A stretch of 23,207 nucleotides of DNA from JAHEFX01 sp964614585 (lineage in GTDB: Bacteria > Actinomycetota > Acidimicrobiia > Spongiisociales > JAENVV01): assembly GCA_964614585.1 (NCBI GenBank), contig CAZTLW010000023.1, positions 1 through 23,207 on the forward strand, in the 5' to 3' direction. How positions within the stretch are numbered: position 1 is the first letter of the stretch; every line of letters begins with the position of its first letter. Shown piece after piece: positions 14,961 to 22,914 of the stretch. The position numbers and the translations under genes are program-made. A model generated the notes under the pieces. It made no database searches and was not told the origin of the DNA. It worked only from the letters and a program-made list of their open reading frames with translations.

Positions 14961-15179
14961 TCAGCTCTCGGGACGCAGCGGGATGCGGAGGACGAGGTGA
15001 CCGTCCTCCACCTCCCACGTGGCGTGGGCGATGAGGTTGTAGTCGAGGTAGTCGGTGTCGCGCTGGGCGATGAACTTGTTCCGTTCGGCACCCGCCACCG
15101 GTGGGAGGGGGCGATCCTTCGTCGCCTCCGCCCGGTCGGCGAATCGCCGGATCATCTCGTCGACGTCGAGCTGGGCCAT
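14961..15179 (-). CDS. Hypothetical small soluble protein
   Basis: This 72-aa protein is not recognised. It has no signal peptide or membrane segment. The N-terminal half is charged and probably helical (LDVDEMIRRFADRAEATKDR), and the C-terminal half looks like beta strands (ATWEVEDGHLVLRIPLRP). It is supported by TACCCT 7 nt before the ATG, sharing its promoter region with the divergent ATPase gene. The next gene on the same strand begins 14 bp after its stop, so the two may form a short operon. Confidence 0.65.
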   Translation of the reverse strand: MAQLDVDEMIRRFADRAEATKDRPLPPVAGAERNKFIAQRDTDYLDYNLIAHATWEVEDGHLVLRIPLRPES

Positions 15180-15185
15180 GGTTCC

Positions 15186-15192
15186 TAGGGTA
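15186..15192. promoter_or_regulatory. Shared divergent leaderless -10 boxes
   Basis: TAGGGT on the plus strand (15186-15191) lies 8 nt before the ATPase GTG at 15200, and TACCCT on the minus strand (15187-15192) lies 7 nt before the ATG at 15179. The two hexamers share five bases. The start codons are only 20 bp apart, so the two transcripts cannot be initiated at once. Confidence 0.55.
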
Positions 15193-15199
15193 TCCGTTC

Positions 15200-16030
15200 G
15201 TGCGCATCGAGTTCGTCTCCGGCAAGGGTGGGGTGGGCAAGAGTGCGGTGACCGCCGCCCTCGCCCGACTCCACGCCCGTCGCGGCGAACGCGTCCTCGC
15301 CATCGCCATGCGGCCCGGCGGGGGGCTCGGCCCCCACCTCGGCCTCCGCGACCTCGAGTTCAGGCCCGCCATCGGCGTCGACGGCGTCCACGCCATGGAG
15401 ATCGACAAGGCGGCGGCCCTCGAGGAGTACGTCCGCATCTACTCCCCACTGCCGCTGGTGGCCCAGATCGGCCGGGCCGTCCGCATCTTCGACGTGCTGG
15501 CCGAGGCCGCCCCGGGCGTCCGCGAGATCGTCACCGTCGGCAAGATCGTCTACGAGTCCTGGGAGGGACCCTGGGACCGGATCCTCGTGGATGCGGTGCC
15601 GACCGGCCAGCTCGGCTCCCACCTCGAGGCGGCCGACGTGATCGCCGAGCTGATCCCGACCGGGCAGGTGCAGAGCCAGTCGCGCCGCATCAAGGCAGAG
15701 CTCGCCTCGGACTCCTCCATCACGGTGGTCACCCTCGCCGAGGAGTTGCCGGTCACCGAGACCCTCGAGGCCCTCGAGGAGCTGGCCGACCAGGCCCCGT
15801 CGGTCGAGCCGGTGGTGGTGAACCGGCTGCTCGCCCCGGCCCCGGCCGCCGGCCCCGACCTCGGCGACAGCGCCCGCACGGCGCTCGCCTTCCACGCCGA
15901 CATCGCCGACGCCCAGCATGCCTGGCTCGACCAGTTGCCCCCCGGGCCCCGACTGCCCTACCTGTTCGGCACCGACGAGCCATTGCTGGTCTCCGAGTTC
16001 CTCGGCACGGTCCTCGAGGACACACGATGA
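15200..16030 (+). CDS. ArsA/Get3-like ATPase, first subunit
   Basis: This 276-aa deviant Walker ATPase belongs to the ArsA/Get3 group. FVSGKGGVGKS holds the P-loop with both the signature Lys9 and Lys14. The switch I position, normally DPA, reads MRPGGG, so the catalytic Asp is Arg. Walker B and switch II read LVDAVPTGQLGSHL, close to the usual DTAPTGH. The start is the GTG at 15200, after TAGGGT. It overlaps the next gene by ATGA. Paired ArsA-like ATPases of this kind occur in actinobacteria (Rv3679/Rv3680 in Mycobacterium tuberculosis). No arsenic resistance genes are near, so arsenite export is unlikely. Confidence 0.88.
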   Translation: MRIEFVSGKGGVGKSAVTAALARLHARRGERVLAIAMRPGGGLGPHLGLRDLEFRPAIGVDGVHAMEIDKAAALEEYVRIYSPLPLVAQIGRAVRIFDVLAEAAPGVREIVTVGKIVYESWEGPWDRILVDAVPTGQLGSHLEAADVIAELIPTGQVQSQSRRIKAELASDSSITVVTLAEELPVTETLEALEELADQAPSVEPVVVNRLLAPAPAAGPDLGDSARTALAFHADIADAQHAWLDQLPPGPRLPYLFGTDEPLLVSEFLGTVLEDTR

Positions 16031-17067
16031 GGGTCGTGAACGTCGTGGGCGCCGGCGGCGTCGGCAAGACCACCATCTCGGCGGCGATCGCCGTCGATCT
16101 CGCCCGTCGCGGGCTCCGCACGCTCGTCATCACGGTCGACCCGGCTCGGCGCCTCGGCACCGCCCTCGGCCTGGCGGGGGTCGGCGCCAAGCCGGTCGCC
16201 ACCCCCGAGCCCCACCTGTGGGCGGCGATGCTCGACGCCACCGAGTCCTGGCACGACGTCGCCCGCCGCTACGCCGACCCGGTCGTCGCCAATCGGTTGT
16301 TGGAGAACCCCTTCTTCGACGCCGTGGCCCGGCGCTTCCCGGCCAGCCAGGCCTTCGCCGCCGCCGACACGATGGCCACCCAGGTGCTGTCGGGCGAGTG
16401 GGAGGCGGTGGTCGTCGACACGCCACCGTCGGGAGGCGGTGTCGAGTACTTCACCGCCGCGGCCGACATCACCGACCTCGTGGGCGGGCGGCTCATCCGG
16501 GTCCTGACCGGTGGTCGCCTGCCGGGGGCCCGTCGCCTGTTCGTCATCGCTGGGGCGCCGGTCCTGCGCCTCGCCGACCACATCCTCGGCGGACCGACCC
16601 TCACCGAGGTGGCCGACTTCCTCTTCGACCTGCGAACGACCTACGACGGCCTCGCCGCCCGGGCCGACGAGATCGACGCCATCCTGCGGGCATCGAGCTC
16701 GGTGGTGGTGACCACGCCGGACCCCGGGCCGATCGAGGAGGCGCTCGCCTTCGGGTTCACCCTGCCCGACGTCGCCGCCGCCCCCGTCGTCACCCTGTTG
16801 AACCGGGCGCTCCCCGCCGCCTGGGCAACCGACCTCGACGTGTCCGGCGACGAGGAACCCGCCCCCACCCTCCGGGGCTGGGCGGCCGAGGCCGCTCGCC
16901 AGGAGCGCTTGCGCCGCCGCCTCGAGGCGACGCTCGACGGACCGGTGGAGCCGGTGTGGCGGCTCGCGGACGCACCGGTGGGACTGGACGCGCTGGCGGC
17001 GATGCTGCCGGCGGGCGTGGTCGACCGCATCGAGGGCCCCGACGGCCGTCGGTCAACCGCTCCCTAG
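16027..17067 (+). CDS. ArsA/Get3-like ATPase, second subunit
   Basis: This 346-aa paralogue is the second member of the ATPase pair. The P-loop reads VVGAGGVGKTT: the catalytic Lys14 is kept, but the signature lysine that normally reaches across the dimer is Ala9. Switch I is normal (VITVDPARRLGTALGL), and Walker B/switch II reads VVVDTPPSGGGVEYF. It is coupled to the first ATPase by an ATGA overlap, with GAGG 7 nt upstream. A central Leu/Gly-rich stretch (GGRLIRVLTGGRLPGARRLF) may form the client-binding or membrane-facing part. The stop TAG shares CTAG with the dnaE stop on the other strand. Confidence 0.88.
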   Translation: MRVVNVVGAGGVGKTTISAAIAVDLARRGLRTLVITVDPARRLGTALGLAGVGAKPVATPEPHLWAAMLDATESWHDVARRYADPVVANRLLENPFFDAVARRFPASQAFAAADTMATQVLSGEWEAVVVDTPPSGGGVEYFTAAADITDLVGGRLIRVLTGGRLPGARRLFVIAGAPVLRLADHILGGPTLTEVADFLFDLRTTYDGLAARADEIDAILRASSSVVVTTPDPGPIEEALAFGFTLPDVAAAPVVTLLNRALPAAWATDLDVSGDEEPAPTLRGWAAEAARQERLRRRLEATLDGPVEPVWRLADAPVGLDALAAMLPAGVVDRIEGPDGRRSTAP

Positions 17068-20000
17068 ACCGCTCCGGCCCCGAACAGCTCCCGGATCTCG
17101 GCGAAGAGATCGGAGCGGGGCTCCACTCGGAAGCCGTTGAGGCGCACGACCTTGTGGCCCCCGTCGGAGGCGACGTGGAGCAGCACGTCGGACGAGCCCG
17201 GGTGGTTGCCGAGCACCGCCTGCAGCCGACCGACCTTCTCCTTCGTGAGATGGGTCGCCGGCACCTCGATCCGGACCGCCGCCCCGGCGTCGAGTTTCGG
17301 CACCACGATCGACTGGGCGACCACCTTGACCTCGTCGCCTCGGTTGTCGATCCGGCCCCGGACCAACAAGACGGCGTCCTCGGCCACCAGCGGCCCGTAC
17401 TCCTCGGCGGTGCGGGGAAAGGCCAACACCTCGACCGAGCCCTGCAGGTCCTCGAGGGCGAAGAACACCATCGGCTTGCCGTCCTTGGTGTAGCGACGGG
17501 TGACGGCGCCGACCACGCCGCCGATGACCACTTCCTCCCGGTCGGTCCGCTCGAGGAGCGTGGGGATGGAGGCGGTCACCTGGGCGGCGAGGGCGTGCTC
17601 GACGCCGAAGAGTGGGTGGTCGGAGATGTAGAGGCCGAGCATCTCCTTCTCGAACGCCAGCTTCACCATCTTGTCCCACTCGTCATCGGGCACGACCACC
17701 GGCTCCGATGGGGCCGCCTCCTCGGCGCCGGCGAAGAGCGAGAACTGGCCCATGTCCTCGTTGCGGCGCCGCTCGACGGTGACCGAGACGATGTCGTCGA
17801 GCAACGCGAGCAGCGCCTTGCGCCGGTAGCCCATGGCGTCGAACGCCCCCGCCTTCACGAGCGACTCCATCGTCCGCCGGTTGAGCACCGAGAGGTCGAC
17901 GCGATCGAGGAAGTCCTGGATGTCGGCGAACGGGCCCCCGGTCCGGCGGGCCTCCAGGAGTCGCTCGGTGACCCCCTCCCCGACGTTGCGCACCGCCGAC
18001 AGGCCGAAGACGATCTCGCCATCGACGACCGTGAAGTCCATGTCGGAGCGGTTCACGTCGGGCGTGGTGACGACGATGCCCATCGACCGGCACTCGGCGA
18101 GGTACAGCGACGTTCGGTCCTTGTCGCGTTTGGTCGAGGTGAGCAGGGCTGCCATGTACTCGGCGGGGTGGTTGGCCTTGAGCCACGCGGTCTGATAGGC
18201 CACGAGGGCGTAACAGGCGGAGTGGCTCTTGTTGAAGCCGTAGCCGGCGAAGTACTCGATGAGCTCGAAGAGGCGGTCCCCGAGCTCGGCGGGGTGGCCC
18301 TGGGCGAGGGCGCCGTCGACGAACTTCTGGCGCTGCTCGGCCATGACCGAGGCGATCTTCTTGCCCATCGCCTTGCGGAGCCCGTCGGCCTCGGCCATCG
18401 AGAAGCCGGCGATCTGCTGGGCGACCTGCATCACCTGCTCCTGGTACACCATGATCCCGTAGGTGTCGCCGAGGATCAGCTCGAGGTCCGGATGGTCGTA
18501 GGCGACTTCCTGGCGACCGTGTTTGCGCTCGACGTACATCGTGTGCATGTCGGCGCCGAGCGGTCCCGGTCGGTAGAGGGCGTTGACGGCGATGATGTCG
18601 TCGAAACGGTCGGGGGCCAGCTTGCGGATGAGCGACTGCAGGCCGCTCGACTCCAGCTGGAACACCCCGATGGTGTCGCCGCGTCGGAGCAGGTCGAAGG
18701 TGGCCGGGTCGTCGAGGGCGACCCGATCGATGTCGGGGCGGCTGCCGGTCGACTTCTCGATCAGGTCGAGCGCCCGATCGATGATCGTGAGGGTCCGCAG
18801 GCCGAGGAAGTCCATCTTCAGCAGGCCGAGGTCCTCGACCCCGTGCATCTCGTACTGGGTGACGATCTCGGCCTCGTCGCCCTTCTGTTGGATCGGCACG
18901 ATCTCGGTCAGCGGGCGGGGGGCGATCACGACGGCGGCGGCGTGGATGGAGTCCTGGCGGCGGAGGCCCTCGAGGCCCTGGGCGGTGTCGAGCACCTGCC
19001 GCACCTCCGGCTCGGCCTGGTAGGCCTGCCGCATGCCGCCGCCCTCGGTGTAGAACGACTTCTGGTGGTCGGAGGCGTCGGGCCCCGGCGCCGTCAGGCA
19101 GTCGGTGATCGTGGCCTCCTTGCCGAGAATCGGCTGGGGCCACATCTTCGAGATCCGGTCCCCGAGGGCGTAGGGATGACCGAGCACCCGGGCGGCATCC
19201 CGGACGGCCTGCTTCCCCTTGATGGTGGAGAACGTGATGATCTGGGCGACGTGGTCGGAGCCGTACCGCTCGGCGGCGTAGCGGATCATCTCGCCCCGGT
19301 ACCGCTCGTCGAAGTCCATGTCGATGTCGGGCATCTGGCGCCGGCCCGGGTTGAGGAACCGTTCGAAGATGAGGCCGTACTCGAGGGGGTCGAGGTCGGT
19401 GATGCCGAGGCAGTACGAGACGATCGCCCCGGCGGCCGAGCCACGCCCCGGGCCGGTGCGGATGCCGTGCTCACGGGCGTAGCGGATGAGGTCCCACACG
19501 ATGAGGAAGTAGGCCGGGAACCCCATCTCCTCGATGATCCGGAGCTCGTGGTCGATGCGCTCGGTGACCTCGGTCGGCAGCGGGTCGGGATAGCGCTCCC
19601 GGGCCCCGGCGATCACGAGCTCCCGCAGGAAGGAGGCCTCGGTGTGCCCGTCGGGCACCGGGAACTCGGGGAGGAGGATGTTCCCGAACTCGAGCTCCAC
19701 GTTGGCGCGCTCGGCGACCCAGAGGGTGTTGTCACAGGCACCCGGGTAGCGGTCGTTCGGGAAGAGGGCCCGCATCTGGGCGGCCGTCTTCAGGTAGTAC
19801 TCGGGGCCGCCGTTGAAGCGGAATCGATTGGGCTGGTCCTTGGTGGATCCCGTCTGGATGCACAGCAGGGCGTCGTGTGCCTCGGCCTCCTCCGGGGTGA
19901 CGTAGTGGGCGTCGTTGGCCGCCAGGAGCGGGGCGTCGATCCGGCGGGCGATCTCGACGAGGTCGGGCAGCACCGATCGCTGGGCCTCGAACCCGTGGTC

Positions 20001-20564
20001 CTGCACCTCGATGAACCAGTTGTCCCTGCCGAAGATGTCCTGGTACATCGCCGCCACCTCGACCGCGCCCTCGAAGTCGCGGGCCTGGTTGTCGTTGCCC
20101 TCCTCGGTGCCGGCATCGGGGGCCAGCATCTGGGGGACGTGACCGCCGAGGCAACCGGAGGTGGCGATGAGGCCTTCGGCGTGCTCGGCAAGGAGCTCGA
20201 CGTCCATCCGGGGCTTGTAGTAGTAGCCCTCGAGGTAGGCCCGGGACGCGAGGGTCAGCAGGTTGCGGTAGCCGACCTCGTTCTCGGCGAGCAGGGTCAT
20301 GTGGTACCGGGTGCCCCCGCCCCTCGGCCGGTCGAAGCGGGACCCGGGGGTGAGGTAGGCCTCCATGCCGATGATGGGTTTCACCCCGGCGGCGGTTGCC
20401 GCCTTGTGGAAGTCGACGACGCCGTAGAGGACCCCATGGTCGGTGATGGCGACGGCCGGTTGGTCGTCGGCGGCGGCGGCGCGGACCACCCGGTCGACGC
20501 GGGCGGCGCCGTCCAGCATCGAGAACTCGGTGTGGAGGTGGAGGTGGGCGAAACGGTCCGGCAT
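17064..20564 (-). CDS. dnaE: DNA polymerase III alpha subunit
   Basis: This 1166-aa protein is the replicative polymerase of the DnaE1 type. The N-terminal PHP domain begins RFAHLHLHTEFSMLDG and keeps the metal-ligand pattern (HLHLH, ITDHG, GMEAY, SGCLGG, NDAHY), so it may be an active proofreading nuclease as in mycobacteria. The polymerase active site PDIDMDFDERYRGE holds Asp413 and Asp415. YGFNKSHSACYALVAYQTAWLK is the conserved fingers region. The C-terminal OB fold is seen as VIGGVVGAVTRRYTKDG. The start at 20564 gives the family N-terminus; no Shine-Dalgarno site is visible, but TACGGT lies 23 nt upstream. Its stop overlaps that of the convergent ATPase gene by 4 nt. Confidence 0.97.
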   Translation of the reverse strand: MPDRFAHLHLHTEFSMLDGAARVDRVVRAAAADDQPAVAITDHGVLYGVVDFHKAATAAGVKPIIGMEAYLTPGSRFDRPRGGGTRYHMTLLAENEVGYRNLLTLASRAYLEGYYYKPRMDVELLAEHAEGLIATSGCLGGHVPQMLAPDAGTEEGNDNQARDFEGAVEVAAMYQDIFGRDNWFIEVQDHGFEAQRSVLPDLVEIARRIDAPLLAANDAHYVTPEEAEAHDALLCIQTGSTKDQPNRFRFNGGPEYYLKTAAQMRALFPNDRYPGACDNTLWVAERANVELEFGNILLPEFPVPDGHTEASFLRELVIAGARERYPDPLPTEVTERIDHELRIIEEMGFPAYFLIVWDLIRYAREHGIRTGPGRGSAAGAIVSYCLGITDLDPLEYGLIFERFLNPGRRQMPDIDMDFDERYRGEMIRYAAERYGSDHVAQIITFSTIKGKQAVRDAARVLGHPYALGDRISKMWPQPILGKEATITDCLTAPGPDASDHQKSFYTEGGGMRQAYQAEPEVRQVLDTAQGLEGLRRQDSIHAAAVVIAPRPLTEIVPIQQKGDEAEIVTQYEMHGVEDLGLLKMDFLGLRTLTIIDRALDLIEKSTGSRPDIDRVALDDPATFDLLRRGDTIGVFQLESSGLQSLIRKLAPDRFDDIIAVNALYRPGPLGADMHTMYVERKHGRQEVAYDHPDLELILGDTYGIMVYQEQVMQVAQQIAGFSMAEADGLRKAMGKKIASVMAEQRQKFVDGALAQGHPAELGDRLFELIEYFAGYGFNKSHSACYALVAYQTAWLKANHPAEYMAALLTSTKRDKDRTSLYLAECRSMGIVVTTPDVNRSDMDFTVVDGEIVFGLSAVRNVGEGVTERLLEARRTGGPFADIQDFLDRVDLSVLNRRTMESLVKAGAFDAMGYRRKALLALLDDIVSVTVERRRNEDMGQFSLFAGAEEAAPSEPVVVPDDEWDKMVKLAFEKEMLGLYISDHPLFGVEHALAAQVTASIPTLLERTDREEVVIGGVVGAVTRRYTKDGKPMVFFALEDLQGSVEVLAFPRTAEEYGPLVAEDAVLLVRGRIDNRGDEVKVVAQSIVVPKLDAGAAVRIEVPATHLTKEKVGRLQAVLGNHPGSSDVLLHVASDGGHKVVRLNGFRVEPRSDLFAEIRELFGAGAV

Positions 20565-20587
20565 CGAATTACAAGGGTGGGATTCGC

Positions 20588-20593
20588 ACCGTA
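20588..20593 (-). promoter_or_regulatory. Candidate -10 for dnaE
   Basis: TACGGT on the minus strand lies 23 nt before the dnaE ATG, in the 87-bp gap after the rhomboid gene. The leader would be about 16 nt. The rest of the gap shows no terminator. Confidence 0.3.
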
Positions 20594-20651
20594 GCAGCGG
20601 GCGACCCGGCGGGCCCACTGCTCGCGAAATCGCGCCGAAGGAGCGGCTGGC

Positions 20652-21479
20652 TCACCCCAGCGGGACGGCCCCGACGACCTGGGTGAGGACGATCAACCCC
20701 ACCGTGAGGAGCCCGAGGATCCAGGTCGAGGACCGGGCATCGGGCTGGGCCCGGACCAGGGCGAACGTGACGACGCCGGCGAGGAATCCGCCGAGGTGGC
20801 CCTGCCACGAGATGCCCGGGAGCAACGAGATGGCGGCGTTGATGAGCAGCAACGAGAGGATCGACCGGAACTGGGCATTGCCCGTCACGGTGCCGCGGTT
20901 GGCGAGGGCGGAGCCGAACCAGAGCCCGAACAGCCCGAAGATCGCCCCCGATGCCCCGACGGCGAGGCTCCCCGGCGGGGCGAGGTAGTAGACGGCGACG
21001 CCTCCGGCGACGGCGGCGAAGACGTAGGCGGCCACGAACCGCCCCGTGCCGAGGCGTCGCTCGAGCGCCGGGCCGAGGATGTAGAGGGCGTACATGTTGA
21101 AGCCGATGTGGATGAAGCCGCTGTGCAACAGGGCATGGGAGAGGAGGCGCCACCACTCCCCCGACTGCACGGCCACCGGGCTCATGGCGAACGCACCGAA
21201 CCCGACGATGCCGAAGAAGCTGAGGACGTAGGCGACGACCGTGGTGGCGATGATGAAGTAGGTGGCGGGCGAGGTGTCGCGCAGCGACAGGCGCCCGCCT
21301 CGCGCCCGCACGACCCGCTGGGTGCCGGCCTCGGCGACGCACGTGGGACAGCGTTGGCCAACCGCCGCGTCCACGGCACATTCGCCACAGATCGGCCGGC
21401 CGCAGCTGCTGCAGGCGAGGTACGTCTGGCGATCGGGGTGGCGGTAGCAGACGGGGATGACGTCCTGGCGGTCGTCCAT
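20652..21479 (-). CDS. Rhomboid intramembrane protease with N-terminal zinc finger
   Basis: This 275-aa membrane serine protease has a six-helix rhomboid core. The catalytic dyad is Ser177 in AVGASGAIFG and His228 in SWQGHLGGF; His124 and Asn128 in HIGFNMYALYILGP form the oxyanion-hole helix. The first 50 residues are a cytoplasmic cysteine-rich module (Cys11, His14, Cys23, Cys26, Cys31, Cys34, Cys44, Cys47) like a B-box or treble-clef zinc-binding domain, a layout common in actinobacterial rhomboids. The substrate is unknown. TACCCT lies 7 nt before the ATG, so it is probably transcribed leaderless and separately from rluD. Confidence 0.93.
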   Translation of the reverse strand: MDDRQDVIPVCYRHPDRQTYLACSSCGRPICGECAVDAAVGQRCPTCVAEAGTQRVVRARGGRLSLRDTSPATYFIIATTVVAYVLSFFGIVGFGAFAMSPVAVQSGEWWRLLSHALLHSGFIHIGFNMYALYILGPALERRLGTGRFVAAYVFAAVAGGVAVYYLAPPGSLAVGASGAIFGLFGLWFGSALANRGTVTGNAQFRSILSLLLINAAISLLPGISWQGHLGGFLAGVVTFALVRAQPDARSSTWILGLLTVGLIVLTQVVGAVPLG

Positions 21480-21486
21480 GGCGGTC

Positions 21487-21492
21487 AGGGTA
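21487..21492 (-). promoter_or_regulatory. Candidate leaderless -10 for rhomboid gene
   Basis: TACCCT on the minus strand ends 7 nt before the ATG at 21479, in the 54-bp gap after the rluD-like gene. Confidence 0.5.
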
Positions 21493-21533
21493 GGGACGGG
21501 GCGGCCCGTACGGACACGGCCTCGTCGGGTCGC

Positions 21534-22460
21534 TCAGGGCTGCTGGGCGGTCGACGCCGCTCGCAGGTCGTCGAGGGTGGCGGCGAGCTCGGTGGGCAGC
21601 GGGCTCTCGACCGTCACCGTCATCCCGTCCTCGGGATGGGCGAAACCGAGCCGGGCGGCGTGGAGCCAGGTGCGGTGCAGGCCGAGGGTCGGCGTCGAGG
21701 AGCGTCGGTACACCCGATCGGCGACGACGGGATGGTCGATGGCCGCCAGGTGCACGCGAATCTGGTGGGTGCGCCCGGTCTCGAGCCGCACCTCGAGCAG
21801 CGACACCGCCGGGTGGTCGAATCGCTCGAGCACCCGGTAGTGGGTACGGGACGGTCGGCCGAACGGGCCGACCCGGCGCCGGGTGGGGACCTCGGGGTCC
21901 CGTTCGATCGGGGCGTCGATGGTGCCGGTCGGCGTGCCGAAGTGGCCCTCGGCGAGGGCCAGGTAGGTGCGGGCCACCTCCCGACGGCGAAGTTGGTCGG
22001 CGAGCGCGTCGAGTGCCCCCTGGGTCTTGGCCACCAGCAGGGCGCCCGAGGTGTCCCGATCGAGTCGATGGACGAGCCCCCACCGCCCGGGCTCCCCCAC
22101 GTCGGCCATCGACGGCCACCGGGCCACGAGACCCGCAGCCAGGGTCGGCACCGCGCCCCCGGCACCGGTGTGAACCACCAGCCCGGCGGGCTTGTCGACC
22201 ACGGCCACCACATCGTCCTCCCACAGCACGTCGAAGCGCACGGTGGGATCGGGTTCGTGGAGGACCTCCTCCGGCTCGGGGAACGTCAACACGTCGCCGT
22301 CGGCCACGCGGGCGGAGGGAGCGGCGGGCTCCCCGTCCCGGGCGGCCAGGCCCTCGTCGATGAGGCGCCGCGCCTCCGCCCGACTGACGGCTGCGAGCAC
22401 CGACAGGGCCCGGTCGAATCGTTCCCCGTCGAGGTCGGCGGGGACGGTCTCAGACGGCAT
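21534..22460 (-). CDS. rluD: RluA/RluD-family rRNA pseudouridine synthase
   Basis: This 308-aa enzyme isomerises specific uridines to pseudouridine in 23S rRNA. The N-terminal S4 RNA-binding domain (RFDRALSVLAAVSRAEARRLIDEGL) is followed by the catalytic domain, with LVVHTGAG, then GLVHRLDRDTSGALLVAK holding the catalytic Asp134, then LETGRTHQIRVHLAAIDHPVVAD. Domain order and length match RluD. The frame is open upstream; the ATG at 22460 is chosen for the S4 start and a GGGAG nearby. It overlaps lspA by 11 nt. The exact target uridines cannot be read from sequence. Confidence 0.93.
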   Translation of the reverse strand: MPSETVPADLDGERFDRALSVLAAVSRAEARRLIDEGLAARDGEPAAPSARVADGDVLTFPEPEEVLHEPDPTVRFDVLWEDDVVAVVDKPAGLVVHTGAGGAVPTLAAGLVARWPSMADVGEPGRWGLVHRLDRDTSGALLVAKTQGALDALADQLRRREVARTYLALAEGHFGTPTGTIDAPIERDPEVPTRRRVGPFGRPSRTHYRVLERFDHPAVSLLEVRLETGRTHQIRVHLAAIDHPVVADRVYRRSSTPTLGLHRTWLHAARLGFAHPEDGMTVTVESPLPTELAATLDDLRAASTAQQP

Positions 22461-22914
22461 CCCGCTCCCGGGTGAAGGCCAGGACGAGCAGCAGCCCCAC
22501 GCCCACGGTGAGCGAGGCGTCGGCGACGTTGAAGTTCGGGATGACCGGGATCCGGATGAAGTCGACGACTGCGCCGTCGGCCAGCCCCTCGCCGCGTGTG
22601 AGTCGGTCCACGAGGTTGCCTGCCGCCCCACCGGCGATGGCGGCGAGGCCGACGACTTCACCGGTCCGCTCGGCCGCCCGGATCATGACGGCGACGACGC
22701 CGATCGCCACCACGGCGGCAATGGCGAGGTAGGGGCCGGCCCCCTGCAGGATCCCGAAGGCCGCTCCCGGGTTCTCGGCGTACTGGAATGCCAGCCATCC
22801 GTCGATGACGACGAGGGGGTTGCCCGGCAGCGTGGCCTCGGCCCACGCCTTGGTGGCCTGGTCGACGACGAGGACCCCGCCGGCGACCAGCGCGGCGAGG
22901 ACCCAGCGGTTCAC
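22450..22914 (-). CDS. lspA: Lipoprotein signal peptidase (signal peptidase II)
   Basis: This 154-aa aspartic membrane protease removes signal peptides from prolipoproteins after lipidation. It has four hydrophobic helices. The conserved blocks are VLVVDQATKAWA, YAENPGAAFG, GGAAGNLVDRL with catalytic Asp103, and VVDFIRIP with NFNVADASLTVG carrying catalytic Asp132. The GTG start overlaps the stop of the DksA-like gene as GTGA. The lspA-rluD order is widespread in bacteria and supports both calls. Confidence 0.97.
   Translation of the reverse strand: MNRWVLAALVAGGVLVVDQATKAWAEATLPGNPLVVIDGWLAFQYAENPGAAFGILQGAGPYLAIAAVVAIGVVAVMIRAAERTGEVVGLAAIAGGAAGNLVDRLTRGEGLADGAVVDFIRIPVIPNFNVADASLTVGVGLLLVLAFTRERDAV

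Noticed and set aside
18464..18620. Missing third catalytic aspartate in DnaE
   Set aside because: The RPGPLGADMHTMYVERKHG region differs from the E. coli version I recall, but I cannot place the third Asp reliably without an alignment, and actinobacterial DnaE1 also differs here.
15918..20594. Very long plus-strand open frame opposite dnaE
   Set aside because: It is a GC-rich antisense shadow of dnaE: composition is Arg/Gly/Asp/His-rich with no domain, and dnaE explains the third-position bias.
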